NCBI RefSeq assembly: GCF_040802235.1
Contig: NC_133167.1
Location: 41,662,001-41,726,000, forward strand
DNA: 64,000 bases
Source: Manis javanica
Lineage: Eukaryota; Chordata; Mammalia; Pholidota; Manidae
Reading direction: 5' to 3'
Shown in pieces: positions 46,021 through 59,449 of this stretch (the stretch's first letter is position 1; every line of letters starts with the position of its first letter). Both the position numbers and the translations under genes were made by a program. The notes beneath the pieces are model-generated. The model had not been told where the DNA came from and did not search any database. It saw nothing but the letters and a program-made list of their open reading frames with translations.

Positions 46021-47471
46021 TCTTTAGATTTTCTCTTTGTTGGGGTCCACCTTAAGTTCCTCTATTGTTTTCTCAAGTACAATGAGTATCTTTATAACCA
46101 TTGCCTTAAACTCTTTCTCAGGTAGATTGGTTATCTCTGTTTCATTTAGGCTTTTTTTTTTTCTGTTATTTCCTTCTTATTTTGTCATTTGGAGCATATT
46201 CCCCTGCCTCCTCATTTTGTGTGACTTTTGTGCTTGGTACTATGAATGTTGAATGGGCTCACTCTCCTTGTTTTGAAGGATTGGTCTTGTGTAGGAGAGT
46301 CCCCTGTGTAGAATTCATGTCCCTTATGATTTTGGCAAGCTGGAGGCTGAGTAAGTATGAGATGGGCTCCCAGAGAAGGGTCCTGCTGGCTCAGCCTTGG
46401 GAGTACATTGGGATGGGCACCTTGGATTCTGTACTGGCATGGAGAAGGGTGGTGGGCCAGTAGCAGGTGGGAGGCACAGTCCAGATAACTCCTGGATTGG
46501 CTCCAACTGATACCCCTCTGCTTTCTAACCCATATGCCTGTGTACACTCTGAGACTTATTGAGACCACTCTGGGGAATTCCCATGCCCATAGGAGCCTGC
46601 TGGCAGTATGGAGTCAGGATCTGTGCACATTCTTCCTAAGCCCCTGCACAGTTTGGGCTGCTCCAGGGGATCCCCACATCAATGTCCACTGGACCCTCTG
46701 GGGGCTGGGATCAAACACCATGCACACATGTGTTCCCCTGTAGCCCCTGTATACCTTGGGATGTTCCAGAGAATTCCTGCATCAGCACCCACTGGGGTAT
46801 GTTGGTGGTCAGGGATCAGGCCCCACATGCATGTTCCCCAATGGTGCTCTGGGGAGCCAGCAGATTTGTCCACCCTCCCTGTGAGCTGGGAACTTTCTGC
46901 TCCTGTTGATAGGGGCTGGGTCAGGGGACAATAGCAGGCAGCAAGGGGGTACTGCTGGATCTCCTGCAGAAGCACCTGGGTAAGGGTGGGGTCAGGGACT
47001 ACCTAGACCAAGTTTGATTCTGCTCTTCATCACACTAAGATATGCAGAAGGAGCACTGGCCAGCTCCTCTGATACAAATAGCCTCCTATGGGGTCTTTGC
47101 CAAGCAATGGATGTTCTGAAACTTGTGTTCTTTCCCTTACGGTTTAGTTGAACTTTAAACTAAAAGATTTGTTTCCTGTGCCTCAGGGCAGGGAGTCCAT
47201 GACTGGCTCTCTCCCCCTCTCCCCTCTGCTGTTCTCTGTGCTGAGGGTGGGGTTCTTGCAGTTACCTTGTTTCTGTCTCTCCTACTGTTTTGTTTCTTTT
47301 TTTAATGTGATTTCTCTGTCCCTTGTTGTATAGAAGGTGTTCACTTCAGTCTTTGTTCTTCTTCAGGGTGAAATGCTCTATGTGTAATGTAGACTTGGTG
47401 TGTAGTTGGGAGAGTTGGGTTCAGGCTCTCTCTCACCCACTGTCTTCCCAGAATCCCTCAAAAGTATTTTC

Positions 47472-49125
47472 AAGGTATTAATTTGGAATCAGTTCATCAA
47501 AATTTAGGAAAAATTCACATTATGCTGATTGAATGTGTTTAATCACTATTCATTGAATATAAAACAAAAAATAGTTCTGGCAATGTTTTAAGGAATCACA
47601 AGGAACACAGAGTTTCCTTGAACATTCACATGGACAGACTCACTACTAAGTGTGGTAAAGGAAGCAATCATTAGAGGAGATGAAGCATCCATCTTTTTCT
47701 TCCTGAATAAATGCATATGTAATAAAATAAAAATATTTTAATTCAGCAAAGTGCACTTTCATCAATGAGTAATAAGCAACATAACAAAACTTGTATTTTT
47801 TGTAAATAAAAATTTACAAATCATTTCTATTTTGGAATAATTTGTACAATAGGGGTAATTTATAAATTTAGATGTATAAGATGAGATATAGAAATCATAG
47901 AAAGTATATGGATATGTATATGTGTATGTGTACATGTATGCATGTATTGGTTCTATTGTCCCTTCATAGCTTTAGGAAGTTGATATATTCATGGCTTAAA
48001 CATACTAGTGTCATCTTGGGATCTATACCAAATGCTGAAGTGATACCTGGAGAGAGGTTCATTTTTATTTCTAGAGTGAGAGATTCATTTGTATTTTTGG
48101 TCAATCATAGAATTTCCTACTTTTTTTTTTTTACAGTTGTTATGAAATGAAAACCTGTATTTAGTCCTTTTTAAATTCCAGCAAAAGTTCCTTCCAATTT
48201 TTCCTTTAACAACCAAAGTCCTCATGTCATATGCTTTAGATATAAGTGTTTCAGTTTCAAAATGATCTTTGTTTTACATTAAATACAACCCTGGGAAAAC
48301 AATACTAATACACTTCTATATAAAGAACCTTGTTAGATATAACCTCTTCTTTAATTTATTACTGGCTCCTGCCTTCTTTTCTCTTAGCATTTTCCTTTTT
48401 TTAGTAACAAAGATAGGTTTGTACCAATTGTGAAACTGTACCTCAGGTTGCTGTAGTAACTAATGGCCCTCAGAGTGATGCCTGGAGATGGCCAGAGTAC
48501 AGTAGCCAAGACTGGCCTGGATTTAAGCAGCAGAGGTGGGAGAAGTCCTTGAGTGTGCCCTTTTGGTGGCACCCCTGGCTTCTCAGGTGCTAGAAGAACT
48601 GAATGAGTTTCAGTGATTCCTGAGGACTCAGGTTTCTTTCATTTAGTGTGGATATTTCTTGGTGACTGTGAGCTAAATAAATCTTAGAATTAACCTATAT
48701 CTCCAGGGCTAGTGATGGTCCAAAGTTTGTGAGTCTTTGGGTAATGGCAGAAGATTTCTTCAAATTTATCTTAGTCTGGCTACAATGAACAGAGCTGCAG
48801 TTATATTGCCCTTGAACTTAATAGTGAGTAAACGGGCTTACTACATTATTCCTTTTTACTTAGTAGCCTTTGCAAGTAAATATTTCATTAATCCTGAAAA
48901 AGGTAAGAGACCAGAGAAAGGTTTTAAAAATAGTTATTAAAGTGAAGCCATCTGGGACTAGGTAAAAATAATAATAACAAATAAGAGCTATAGATATGTT
49001 TTTTAGTCCTTAAAATGTGTCAAGGTTTTAGAAAAGTATTAGGAATAATTGCCATAATTGCCAAATACATCATCAAGTATTTGGATGAAAGGTGCTTTGA
49101 TAAATATAAGAATGAGTTCTTTAGT
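47472..49125. other. No gene seen
   Basis: AT-rich; a TATG/TGTA-rich run at about 47,915-47,950. Small open frames have no domain. Confidence 0.45.
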
Positions 49126-49127
49126 TA

Positions 49128-49325
49128 ATAATAACAGTAATTTGGCACTTTATATGAGCACTTCAATATACATTAGATCCATTAAACATCCCAACAGGCA
49201 GCCTCTTACCTAGACGACCAAATGGTAGGAACTGACTCATAAATGTTCAGAGAGCAAGTTACCCACATAATCTGAATTTCAATCTGTGACTTCTCATTCC
49301 AGGTAGTTCCCTATGTTTAGACACC
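49128..49325 (+). repeat. MIR SINE relic
   Basis: 'ggcactttatatgagcacttcaatatac', 'taaacatcccaacaggcag', 'gttcagagagcaagttacccac' follow MIR in sense. Confidence 0.55.
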
Positions 49326-50219
49326 CATAAGGTCTACATTTATTAATTAAACCTGTAGTGGCTATGTACTGAGAACTGTAATAGGTGTCAGGTTTCCCAA
49401 GATGAATAATACCTAGTTCTGCTTGTGTTCACTTGGTCGTCCTTAGCTGCACACATGTTATTCTGTATGCGGCAGTAGCCTGTTGGGTTTTATGCTAGCT
49501 CCAGCCTGGGAATTTGCTGTGAAATATATGTTTCATGACAATTATGTTTTCAAGCTGAGAAATATTTCTCAGAACTAGACTTGCTTATACTGTTTGCATA
49601 TCATATACTAAAAACACAATTGTGCATGGATATCTGGGTGGGACCATGACTTTTTTTATGTGACTGTACGGAAATTTCCTTTCAGAAGTTTTCAAACATT
49701 AAGTTATTAACAAATCAAATACACTATACCATTCTTTTAAAATTTATTTTCTTCTAATGTTCCTCTGCTCTTGAGTCAGTTGGTTTTAAGCCAGTTGGTT
49801 CATGCTACCTGGATTACTCCCGTTTGGCTCCCTCTTTTAATTTTTTTTATGTTTATTTCTGATTTTGAAGATCAAAGGCTCTGAGAAAACTACTTTTCTT
49901 TTTTTGTGTGATGGTTAATCCATGGATCGCCTGTTAAGTTCTTTGTCTTCTAGACACAGGTTCCTAAATGTTAGACTGGAAAAGACCTTAGAAATGAACA
50001 CTTCCCAACTTGCATAGATAATTTCTCAGGCCTTAATTTATTCCTAGGGATGTGTTATGTCTTTTCAGTTTCATCAACACTGGGCATACGTTTCTCAAAA
50101 GAATGAGAGAGACAGCTACTAACAATAATTCCAAGGTAGTAATTCTTACTACTCATCAACTTTTCATATTATATGTTAATATTACACTATATCCATAGCC
50201 CAATTAAAATGGTTTTCAA
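49326..50219. other. No feature seen
   Basis: No supported gene or repeat family. Confidence 0.4.
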
Positions 50220-50577
50220 AAAGATATTTGGAACAGATTGGTGGTTGACAGAGGCAGGGGTGAGGGTGGGGCAAAATGGGTGAAGGAAGTCAAAAGGTAC
50301 AAACTTCTATTTGTAGAATAAATAAGTCATAGGGACATAATGTACAGTATGAAAACTGTAGTTAAGAATATTGTATATTTGAAAGTTGCTAAGAGATTAG
50401 AACCTTTAAAGTTCTCATCACAAGAAACAATTCTGTAACTATGTTTGGTGATGAAGGTTAACTAGACTTATTGTGGTGATCATTTCACAGTATATATAAA
50501 TATCAAATCATTATGTTGTGCACCTGAAACTAATATAATATTGTATGTCAGTTATACCTCAATTTAAAAAAACATTA
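50220..50577 (+). mobile_element. 5'-truncated L1 3' UTR fragment
   Basis: 'ggtggttgacagaggcaggggtgagg', 'acataatgtacagtatg', 'gtgatcatttcacagtatatataaatatcaaatcattatgttgtgcacctgaaactaatataat', ending in an A-rich tail, is a standard L1 3' end. No confident target duplication. Confidence 0.8.
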
Positions 50578-51719
50578 AATTCAGAGCAAAACAGTGTCCA
50601 ACAAAAGGTATTTGGGTTACCTTTATCACTGTTTTCTATTGGAAGGGATAACTAAGAGATGATTATATGGTTACCGGTCTCAAATGTGTTTGGACCTATA
50701 TTTTAATGTGGGTGCAGAAATTTGCAATAATTCAGATAAAATAATGAAGCTTTCCAGTGAAGCTCAGAATTTAAAATACAGAAGCTGCCCATTTTCCATG
50801 TCTTGGGCTCTTGCTTATCCCCTCCTTTCTCTCTACCTAACGTTGGGGATAACCAGCATCTTTGGTCTAAAGAAACACCAGCTAAATAGAGATTATCCCC
50901 TTCATTCCCATCAGATGACTTGCTATCAGGTTTCCCCCATCCCATGTTTGTTAGGGAAGTTAATTAAAATTTTTACTCTAAATAGAGATAATTAAAATCT
51001 TTTTCCCTAGCCATAAGGAAATAATTAAACAGGAAAATAATACCACGAGGATGTGGAAAGAAACAATTTATACTACTACCAATAATGGGAACAATTAGCA
51101 TTTATTCACATTCTTTAGCCAAAAACTTACACTATATTTGAGTATTCTTCATATTTGATGAAGACTATGCAACTACATTTTTTTTTTGCCTCGACATTGA
51201 ATTTCTTCCAATGAAATTATCTAGCCAATCAAAAAAGTTTCTTGATACTGTTCCTGTCTAGAAATGGCTTACTTACTCCAGTTAGAAGGCAAATCCGCTG
51301 GCCAATTTCTTTCATTTTCACCAAGCAAACTAAATTCTTCCTCTTTACTTCTGCTGCTCAAAGTTGTATCCTTTGAGTTCAGAAAAAGAACCATTTCCAT
51401 TGATTATTTCTTGGGTTCTCAAAATCATAGCCACCAGTGGATTCTATGATAATATGCTGTTGTTCACGTAAAGGACCTCTTGTGACTTCATGTTTTTGTT
51501 TGAATAAAGAATTCTCATGGATGTAAGAAACTGGAGTGCTTGCTTAAAATAGCCCCTCATTCTACTTTAATTCTCTAAATATTTTCTTTCTTTGGGCAAT
51601 ATCCAGGTATTGTTCCCTTTAAGAGGGAAACACACTTATGCAGTGTCAAATAACTTCACATCATGCAATAAATATCAAGTAATGAATGATTTTTGACAGT
51701 TTAAAAAAGTTATCAATCA
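50578..51719. other. No gene seen
   Basis: AT-rich single-copy looking DNA. Confidence 0.4.
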
Positions 51720-51939
51720 TGCATTCATTCTAATAATATTTCTTGAATGTCTTCCATGCTATCCCAGTTTGATGATTCTAAGTGTTTCTGTGATTGTTAT
51801 TTTAATAGACTACTGATTATAGTCCATGTCGTCTTGTCTTTTTAGGATCCAAAGCAGGGGAGATCAGGATTTTTTAGTAGCTTTCAAAGTCTTGTCTGTT
51901 GGATGCACAAGTCAGTTGCCTGCAAGAAGGTCTGAGGGA

Positions 51940-52172
51940 AGGTCCAGGGCATCACACACAGTGTGTGCTTAGGAGATGTCAATTCTCTATTCACCCATCC
52001 ACAACTTTTCTTCTCCAGTAGTGTAAGGGATTAATATCTCAAATTGTGACATTGTCATGGTGGATGTAAGCCTCACCAGGGTTGTCATCTTGTCTTTTCT
52101 GCTTACTTCCGTATTTCCACATCTTGGAGAGTGCCTAACCTGGTAGGAGCTGCATAAATGAGTGCTGACTGA
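51940..52172 (+). repeat. L2 LINE 3' relic
   Basis: 'tcttttctgcttacttccgtatttccacatcttggagagtgcctaacctggtaggagctgcataaatgag' fits the L2 3' end in sense. Confidence 0.5.
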
Positions 52173-53185
52173 CAAGAAAGATGTGCCTTCCCCCAGCTCT
52201 GCTCATAACCTGTGGAAGGCAGCTTTCTACCCCACCCAAGCTCCAGTGAGGCACTGGTTACTCCCCTCTCTTCTCCCACATCTTTGGTTGCCTCAGGGTT
52301 TATGGGGTAAAAGACATCTTTGTACAGAGATAGTTAAGCCATGCCTCACATTTTCCTCAGTTTACCTCTTGTTTCATTGCTGTCTACTTCGATTAATTTG
52401 TGTTTATTTCTTTAACATTAATTATATAACTGAATACTTGAGGCCCACTTCCATAGTCTTAGCTCCTAAAAAATCTTATTCTGATGGAAGTAAGAAAATT
52501 TAAATAAGTCTTGTTGGTCAAAGATATAAGTTAACTGTAGGGAATTGTTCTGTGCCTATACTTTGTTAGTGTTTATTTTCGGTTCATCTAGTAAAGATCT
52601 GGGGAATTGTGAAAAAAAAGCAGGTACCTAAAATTTAACTTTTAGTCATACATCTTGAAGAATTATGGTGATTCCATGGAAAGCATGAAGGCTCTTACTA
52701 CACTGTGGGGCAAGGTTTAATTACTTGCAATCGAATTATCTACTACTTGCAAAAGAAATTTGCCCTTACACAAAACTGACATCTTAGGTATACAATACTA
52801 CTTCTAAACCAGTAATGTAATGGTGTGAACACAAATTATACATAATCTCTACACACTACATATTCATGCTATTTCATACTATCTATATTCTGTGGATGCT
52901 AGATAGATGACAATTTAGAGAATCACTTACTCATAGTTGATCTGAGAAGATATAATAGATTTTGTTTGCAAATCTTTACTGCTTCTATTTTAATTCTCAA
53001 GAGAGAACTGAGCTGTATACAGTGTTGTGAGAGAGTGCCAGCACTACCTTTATGGTAATGTGACTGGTGGGGCCGTCTATTTCAAGCCAGGTAGAAAATG
53101 GAAGAGTACATTAGGGGATCATTACTAGTCAAGGTTTTAGTTTCTTATCATCTGGGCATAGTAACTCAGCAAAATACTTCCCTAA
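52173..53185. other. No gene seen
   Basis: A plus-strand frame of 113 codons at 52,162-52,503 has no domain and overlaps repeat edge; treated as chance. Confidence 0.4.
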
Positions 53186-53189
53186 AAGT

Positions 53190-53352
53190 ATAAATCTTAA
53201 TTTCTTTGTCTATAAAGTGGTTATAATGATCATGTTTACTTCATGTGGTTTACTGTGAGAATTAAATTAATTAGTATATGTACAGTATATGGAAGAGTGT
53301 CAGCACATAGCACATGCACTGTGTCAGCTATTATTTATTATTATTATTATAA
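53190..53352 (-). repeat. MIR SINE relic, antisense
   Basis: 'ttgtctataaagtggttataatgatcatg', 'gtgagaattaaattaattagtatatg', 'gtgtcagcacatagcacatg', 'agctattatttattattatt' are MIR landmarks in antisense order; ends in (ATT)n. Confidence 0.75.
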
Positions 53353-54340
53353 CCAGATCAGAGTGGATAAACTCAAGGGATACTGGTTGTTTTAATTTAT
53401 AGAAAGGCATATTTCTTTCCAGGGAAAAGAATACTCCTTATACTTTCTCTATCAAGCACCATGCGATCTATGATATTACATTAATAAATACTTGGTGAGA
53501 ATTAAATGAAAGGAAAGTGAATTGGATGGCTCTACAAGATTTTTCAAGTAAGTGTGGCAAAATCAATGCTTCTTATTATCAGCTGTTGTGATCTTTCTGG
53601 AGCCACCTGTCAGGTAGTTCTGTTCTTTCCCTTGGATGGTGATGACAACCTCTCTGTCTCCCTTCAGTAGAGACCACCTCTTTCCAAGTAGGGTTTAATC
53701 TCCCTAGAGAGGCTTCCCATGCTCTAAGATTATTTCAGATATTTCTTGGCTTAGGTCTAGATTTTAGAATATCATTAACTACTTTGGAGCTCCAAATCAT
53801 CTGCCAAACGACCACACACTGTTTTACATTATATTTAAATCTCTAACCCAGAGAGGGGAAAGAAAACTGGAATTTGTCCTTATTGATTTTATGAAGAGGG
53901 TAAGAAAAACCCTTAAAATAATTCAACCACTTCTATTTTTAAAGTTATGGGTCATTAATAAAATCATACCTTGTTCATCTTGGATATATGGGATTTCATG
54001 TTTTTTGCATATGAAAAGGTTTAGCTCTCCCGTTTTAATGGTGAAATTTATTTTGATTATTGGATGTAATAATCTTTTACTTGCTTATGTATACTCTGTA
54101 TCAATGTTGTGTAATTCTGTTTCTGCTATATGTGACATAAATATTAGGCATGCATGATGATAGCAAAAATTTAGTAAGGTTCTAAAGAATTTTCATTGTA
54201 CAGTATTGCCAGTAAGGAGATGAGTGGCTTGCTCCTGTTGTCACAATCACTTTGAATGTGTCTGATACTGAAAAATATCAATGCTTAGGAGAAGTCAAAT
54301 GTTATTTCTTTCTGATGAAACAAAGTTAATTACTAGTAAT
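53353..54340. other. No gene seen
   Basis: No supported gene or repeat family. Confidence 0.4.
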
Positions 54341-54790
54341 TGTTGGATTAGTTTGCTAGGGCAGCTGTAAAAAACTACAACAAACTGGGTCACTTAGAAT
54401 AACAGAAGTTTATTATCTCACAGTTTCAGAAGCTGGAAGTCAAAATCAAAGTGTCAGCAGGGTTAGTTCTTTCTGGAGGCTACGAGGGAGAATCTGTCCA
54501 GGACTCTCTCCTAACTTCTGGTGGTTTGTTAGCAATCTTCAGTGTTTCTTGCCTTGTAGATCTCTGCCTTCATCTTTACATGGCATTCTTCATGTGTGTG
54601 TCCAAATTTTCCCTTTTTAGAATGATACCAGTCATACTGGATTAAGGGCATGCTCTAATCCAGTATGACTTCATCTTAACTAATTATGCCTGCGGTGACC
54701 CTATTCCAAATAAGATAATATTCTGAGATTACTAGGGATTAGGACTTCAACAAAAGAGCGTTTATGGGGGGCACAATTCAAGCCGTAACA
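54341..54790. repeat. Old LTR-like interspersed repeat with internal 14-bp palindrome
   Basis: Runs from TGTTGGATTAGTTTGCTAGGG to GCCGTAACA with a typical interior ('actgggtcacttagaataacagaagtttatt', 'ggattaggacttcaac'). This is a common mammalian repeat with TG...CA ends; I cannot name the family. The palindrome at 54,631-54,669 lies inside it. Confidence 0.6.
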
Positions 54791-56450
54791 ATCCTCAGAT
54801 TTCATTTTTAAACGTTATGAGCAATGGGACCTGTCCCTGGGGTTTGTGTCATACTTGAAAATATGAAGAAAATCACCAACCAAAAATAAACAAACTAGCC
54901 CGCTGGTCAACTAAACAACCCTCTGCCAGCCAGGGATTTTCACGCTCAATTGACAAATGGATTGAGATAAACTTCACTTCACAAGCACAGATTCAGAAAT
55001 TATATTCTCTTACATCTTTGCAAGGATTTAACACCCAACAAATTATAGTGTGGGAAATACGTTCTAAAAAAAAGAGAAACAGAAGAGAAGAAAATTAATT
55101 TGGAAATCTTCAGATTTTATAATAATCAATTTACTAAGAAACTGTATGGGTACCACCCATCCTGCATTCTGTGGAACTGCTCCAGTCTTACCAGGAAAAT
55201 CTTACACCCCCTAAACATCACTTTCACATCCAAATAAATGCTTAATATTTACTAGATGGCAAAATAAGTTACTGGTTAATGATGACTTGTTACATTACCA
55301 CTTCACTTTTACCTGGAACATACTATAAGAGGTGTAGAAAACCTACACATGAAAAACTGAAGACATTTTTAAGGTTGCCTTATACAGCATATAATATTTA
55401 AAAGTAAACGACCTTTAATTTTAATGTATTGACTATTTTTTAAAAAAAGATAGAGATGAGATGAGTGTTTTGGTTTGACAGCCAGATGTACTCTAATGTA
55501 TTTCAGTCTTTAATGTAAATACAGATACATTTAGAGGCTCAGTTACAGTGGGGAATGGACAATGTTTTTTACCCTTTTCACCAAATTATAATCTCTAATG
55601 CTCATTAAAAAATTACTGGAAACAGGTGCTTTTTTTGGAGGAGACATCTATTTCTGAGACATCTTACTATGATATGAACAACTTTTAGTGTTTTTGATGT
55701 TTGATCACTATCACTAACAAAACAGTATATCCAAAACTGCAACATTTTTCTTACTAATAATAGTCCAGAGAATCTTACAAAGCAATAAAACCCTATTAAG
55801 TCATAGCTACCACAAGGACTACTACCTAAAACCCTGTGCTTTTTTATTTAAACTGAAAACAGCATTTGAGACCAAGCTTGTGTTTTCATAAATAAGTAAT
55901 TTAAATTAAATTTCAAAAAGTTGGATTGTATTTTTTTGAAGCCTTCTATATATCTGAGATATAGAATCTGCAGCTTCTATGATAATAGAAAGATGTTTGA
56001 ATTTTTCACTTTTTTATTCCTGGTTTTGTTTATGTGGACATTAATTGGTATGGCAAACACAAACTCAAGATAACCTTATGCTCACAGTAAAAGACAACTT
56101 TTCAAAATCAGTCAGATCTTAATTTATTCCTATTTGTCAGAATATATTTCATTCCCTTTATGAATGTAAAAAGTCATTCAAATACACATCTTCAGAAATG
56201 CTGGCAAATCACAGGTATTGATGAAAATTCAGAGAGTTTATTAGTCTTTTTTCTTGAAATATACATGGCATCTCAATTAAACAACACTTCCTTAGTTCTG
56301 CATTCAGGTCTAGTTTTGGTAATAAAAAATACCAATTCTAAGTCTAGTTATAGCCAAGGAATATCAACAGAACACTGAGTTCTTCAATCAAGCCCTCCAG
56401 GCAACTCTGATACCACAATAAGTTTGAGGTTGGCAAATGCATTCTTGTTC
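54791..56450. other. No gene seen
   Basis: AT-rich. No frame or repeat supported. Confidence 0.4.
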
Positions 56451-56499
56451 TATTCCTTGTTACTTGCTAACAGAATCCCTAGTGAGATATTAGGTGGAG

Positions 56500-56765
56500 A
56501 TCCTATGATCTCAGGAAAAGTGGTTCCAGTTTCTGGCCTAAGAGCAAGCATGTGACTCAGATCTGACCAATGAAATGTAAGGGGAAATCCCTGTTGAGTC
56601 TCTTGGGGAATATTTTCCTTTCTGATACAAGTCAGGGTACTGAGAGAAGCCATCTGCCCTGTACCACTGGCTATTTCTGTCTTTGAACATGGTTATAGAA
56701 GGATGTGGGGCTTGGGGCTCCTGTAACTGTCTTGCAACCCAGAAAAGTCCAAAAGACTAATTTCT
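56500..56765. repeat. Old interspersed repeat, family unassigned
   Basis: 'catgtgactcagatctgaccaatgaaatgtaaggggaaatc' and 'cctgtaactgtcttgcaac' look like a common ancient mammalian repeat. Not assigned. Confidence 0.4.
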
Positions 56766-59080
56766 TAACAGCATAGCCAGCAAGTGAAATTTAAGTTTAA
56801 AGAATCTAGACGAAATATCAGAAGGATCTTCTTCCCCCTTTTAATTTTAAAACAAATAGATTCCAATAGAAAAGTTTCCTTTCTCTCTCTTGAAGGGGTG
56901 GTAGTTACACGAGTATAATTTGAACATTGATGCAATATTTACAACCAGAGTTAATCTGGATGTATATATAAACCATATATGTATGTATATAAAACTATGT
57001 TTATTTATTTATATCTGAAGGGAAATTTACTGGAGAGATATTTTGACCAGTAATCCTTATAAACACCTTAGAAATGGTCACCCACTCCTCTTTTGGTTGA
57101 GCCAGTTTACGTATATGGCTGGACTTCTGGTTTATTTGTATAAGGTTAACTGTCTTTCTACAGACATGTTTGCCATATAAGTGAAAGTATTTTGAACTGG
57201 AGGTATCAAAACAATGGTAAGTTTTTTTTATCTTTTTCTCTTTGAAGACCATAGCTAGTTAATTTGACCAAAAGGCAGTTAGGGCACTTCATGAGCATTA
57301 GTACCATGGAGCCTTTTTTAATATATACTGTTATGATTTGCAAAGTAGTTTGGAATAAATGGCATCGATAAACCAAGCAGTTTCTGAAACATGTGAACAG
57401 AAGAAATCAGTAGAGATGTCATATACTTTTACTTTTTAAAAAGTGTCAACAATTTGAAAGAGAAAATATGCCAGATTTCCCTGGGGCCAGATAGCACAAT
57501 GAAATAAAGATGAACACCAATTTAATGTTATTTATGAGATTTTAGTGAGGAGTTATTTCTTGAATATCTAATTGCCAGCTCAGTGTAAGCTCACAATAGG
57601 TAGCTGAATACAGTTAATTTGCTTTGATTACAGTCTTACTTGAGCTGGTCAACTGCTTAGAAAATGGGACTTTTTTTTTGTGGACAGAAGAGAATCCTAT
57701 GGCACAAATGTGAACCTTCCCTAAACCATTTAACTTTGTGTTCAGCTTTAGCTCAGACAGTCCACTGTATGAAGAGCTGACAATCATCATTTTACATCAG
57801 TGAACTTGACCTTAAAGGACAATAAGTTGCACATACAAAGGAAAACAAATTATGCATGTCTAAAGTAATTGCTACTAAGAAGATCACTAAACTCCTTTAA
57901 TGATATCCTATATGCTCATAAACTGATAATTGTAGTCTAGGTGTTCTTCATTTGCAGTTTTAAATTAGTCAAAACATTAATGTTTTCTAATGTGACTTCC
58001 TAGGGATGTGTTATTGTTTTTTTCAAAGGATGGAACCATCTTAATGCTCAGGAGAATACAAAAGTACACACCTCATGACCACAAGAAATAGGATGCTGGC
58101 TTGCCACAGCACAGTAATTGGCCGTTACTGTCTATCAGAGGGAAAGGGTGGGGATGGAATAAGGGAGACTCACCGTATTGATGGAGAGTGAGGTAAACCT
58201 AAGAAAACAGTTCTTGAAGAAGCTGAAGCCAGCTTAAGCTGGACTTCCAAATTCAGGTGAAACCTGAAAGATTAAGGACACTTTCTTTGAGATTGATAGC
58301 CTTGAAAATATTTTTGCCAGTAAGTTCCAGCAGCATGTTTTATATATTTTTGGCAACCCCCTAGATGTACATTGAAAACCAGTCTTCATGTGTAAATGTA
58401 ATGTTCTTCAGGAAGCAAAACTTCAAATACCCATTGTTACATTTCAGATAACAGATGGGTTACACACTTCAAAAGGCAATTAATTAATTAAAGTACAGAA
58501 ACACCAAAAGAGTTACCAGACCAAGGTCCCTTACTTGGTGCCATTATTTTCCAGGTTATGAATATTTATCTATGGATCCAGTAGATAAATAAAGTTGTAT
58601 AGAAATAAACAAAGATCATATGCTGTCTTAATGAATACCTCAAAATTCCCCAGAGGTATAATAATGTAATCAGTTCAGGTGCAAAACTAAGTATAGAACA
58701 CAAACACCTAATTTCTTAAATGAAGTAATACCCACATACATGGTAGACTTACTGAGATTTCTTAAAAACTATTATTGCAAGTTATATTTTAAAAGTTTAC
58801 TTTACTGTTGCCTTGAAGAGAATTTTACAGTTAGCTCTGTTCAAAGGCTGAGGTGGTATAAATTGACTTAAAAATCTTCTCGTGGTTGAAGGAATTAAAA
58901 CTACAGAAAATTTGAATTAATACTTTTGTTTCTAGTACTATACTTTGTTTTTGTTACTTTTGGATACTATAAAAGTATGGTTCATTATAAAAGTATGTAA
59001 ATAATACATGCTCATTATATAGAAGATTATTGAGAAGCAAATAAAAACCACTAAAGCTACCTACTATTACTGAATCACAG
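56766..59080. other. No gene seen
   Basis: AT-rich, apparently single-copy. No RNA gene, promoter or exon I can support. Confidence 0.4.
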
Positions 59081-59084
59081 ACCA

Positions 59085-59260
59085 TTTTGATGGATTTGAA
59101 CTCAAGATCAAATAAAGCTTTCATTTACAACTGAGGAAACAGATCTCAGAGGTAAAGTAAGTTATCCAAGGGCACAAAGGTGCTTATTAGTAAAGATAGA
59201 ACTCTGTCTCCTGATTTCTAATCAGAAGCTCATTTCTGATGTACCATGTTGCCCCTCTCT
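59085..59260 (+). repeat. MIR SINE relic
   Basis: 'tttacaactgaggaaacagatctcagaggtaaagtaagttatccaagggcacaaaggtgc' matches the MIR core and tail in sense. Confidence 0.7.
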
Positions 59261-59390
59261 TTGCTCTTTCATTCACTTTTACCTTCAGTTCCTTAAATTC
59301 TCCTTAACCCAGTCACCTTGCCAAACCCATAATACCCTTCATCAACAAATCCATCATTCAAAACCTTTCCTACTTCCAAAGGAAATGTAG

Positions 59391-59449
59391 GCTGTGTGTG
59401 TGAGTGTGTGTGTGTGTGCACACACGTGTTCACATGTGTGTGAGAGAGA
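59391..59449 (+). repeat. (GT)n microsatellite
   Basis: Imperfect GT/CA run, alternating purine-pyrimidine, ending in a short GA stretch. Confidence 0.85.

Larger units (their letters stand above)
40848..47471 (-). mobile_element. Near-full-length older L1 retrotransposon
   Basis: Body about 40,861-47,458, minus strand, about 6.6 kb. Candidate flanking duplications caaaaacattttc (40,848-40,860) and caaaagtattttc (47,459-47,471) match at 11 of 13 positions. The right end (5') reads gattctgggaagacagtggg and leads into a GC-rich 5' UTR with many CpG-derived changes, then ORF1, ORF2 and a 3' UTR. It is clearly more diverged than the copy at 29-35 kb, with more stops and indels and damaged catalytic motifs. 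Confidence 0.88.

Noticed and set aside
46179-46975. Several both-strand frames of 60-118 codons
   Set aside because: They sit in the GC-rich 5' UTR of the older L1, where open frames arise by composition.
52162-52503. 113-codon plus-strand frame
   Set aside because: Begins in an L2 tail and shows no motif; chance is the simplest view.
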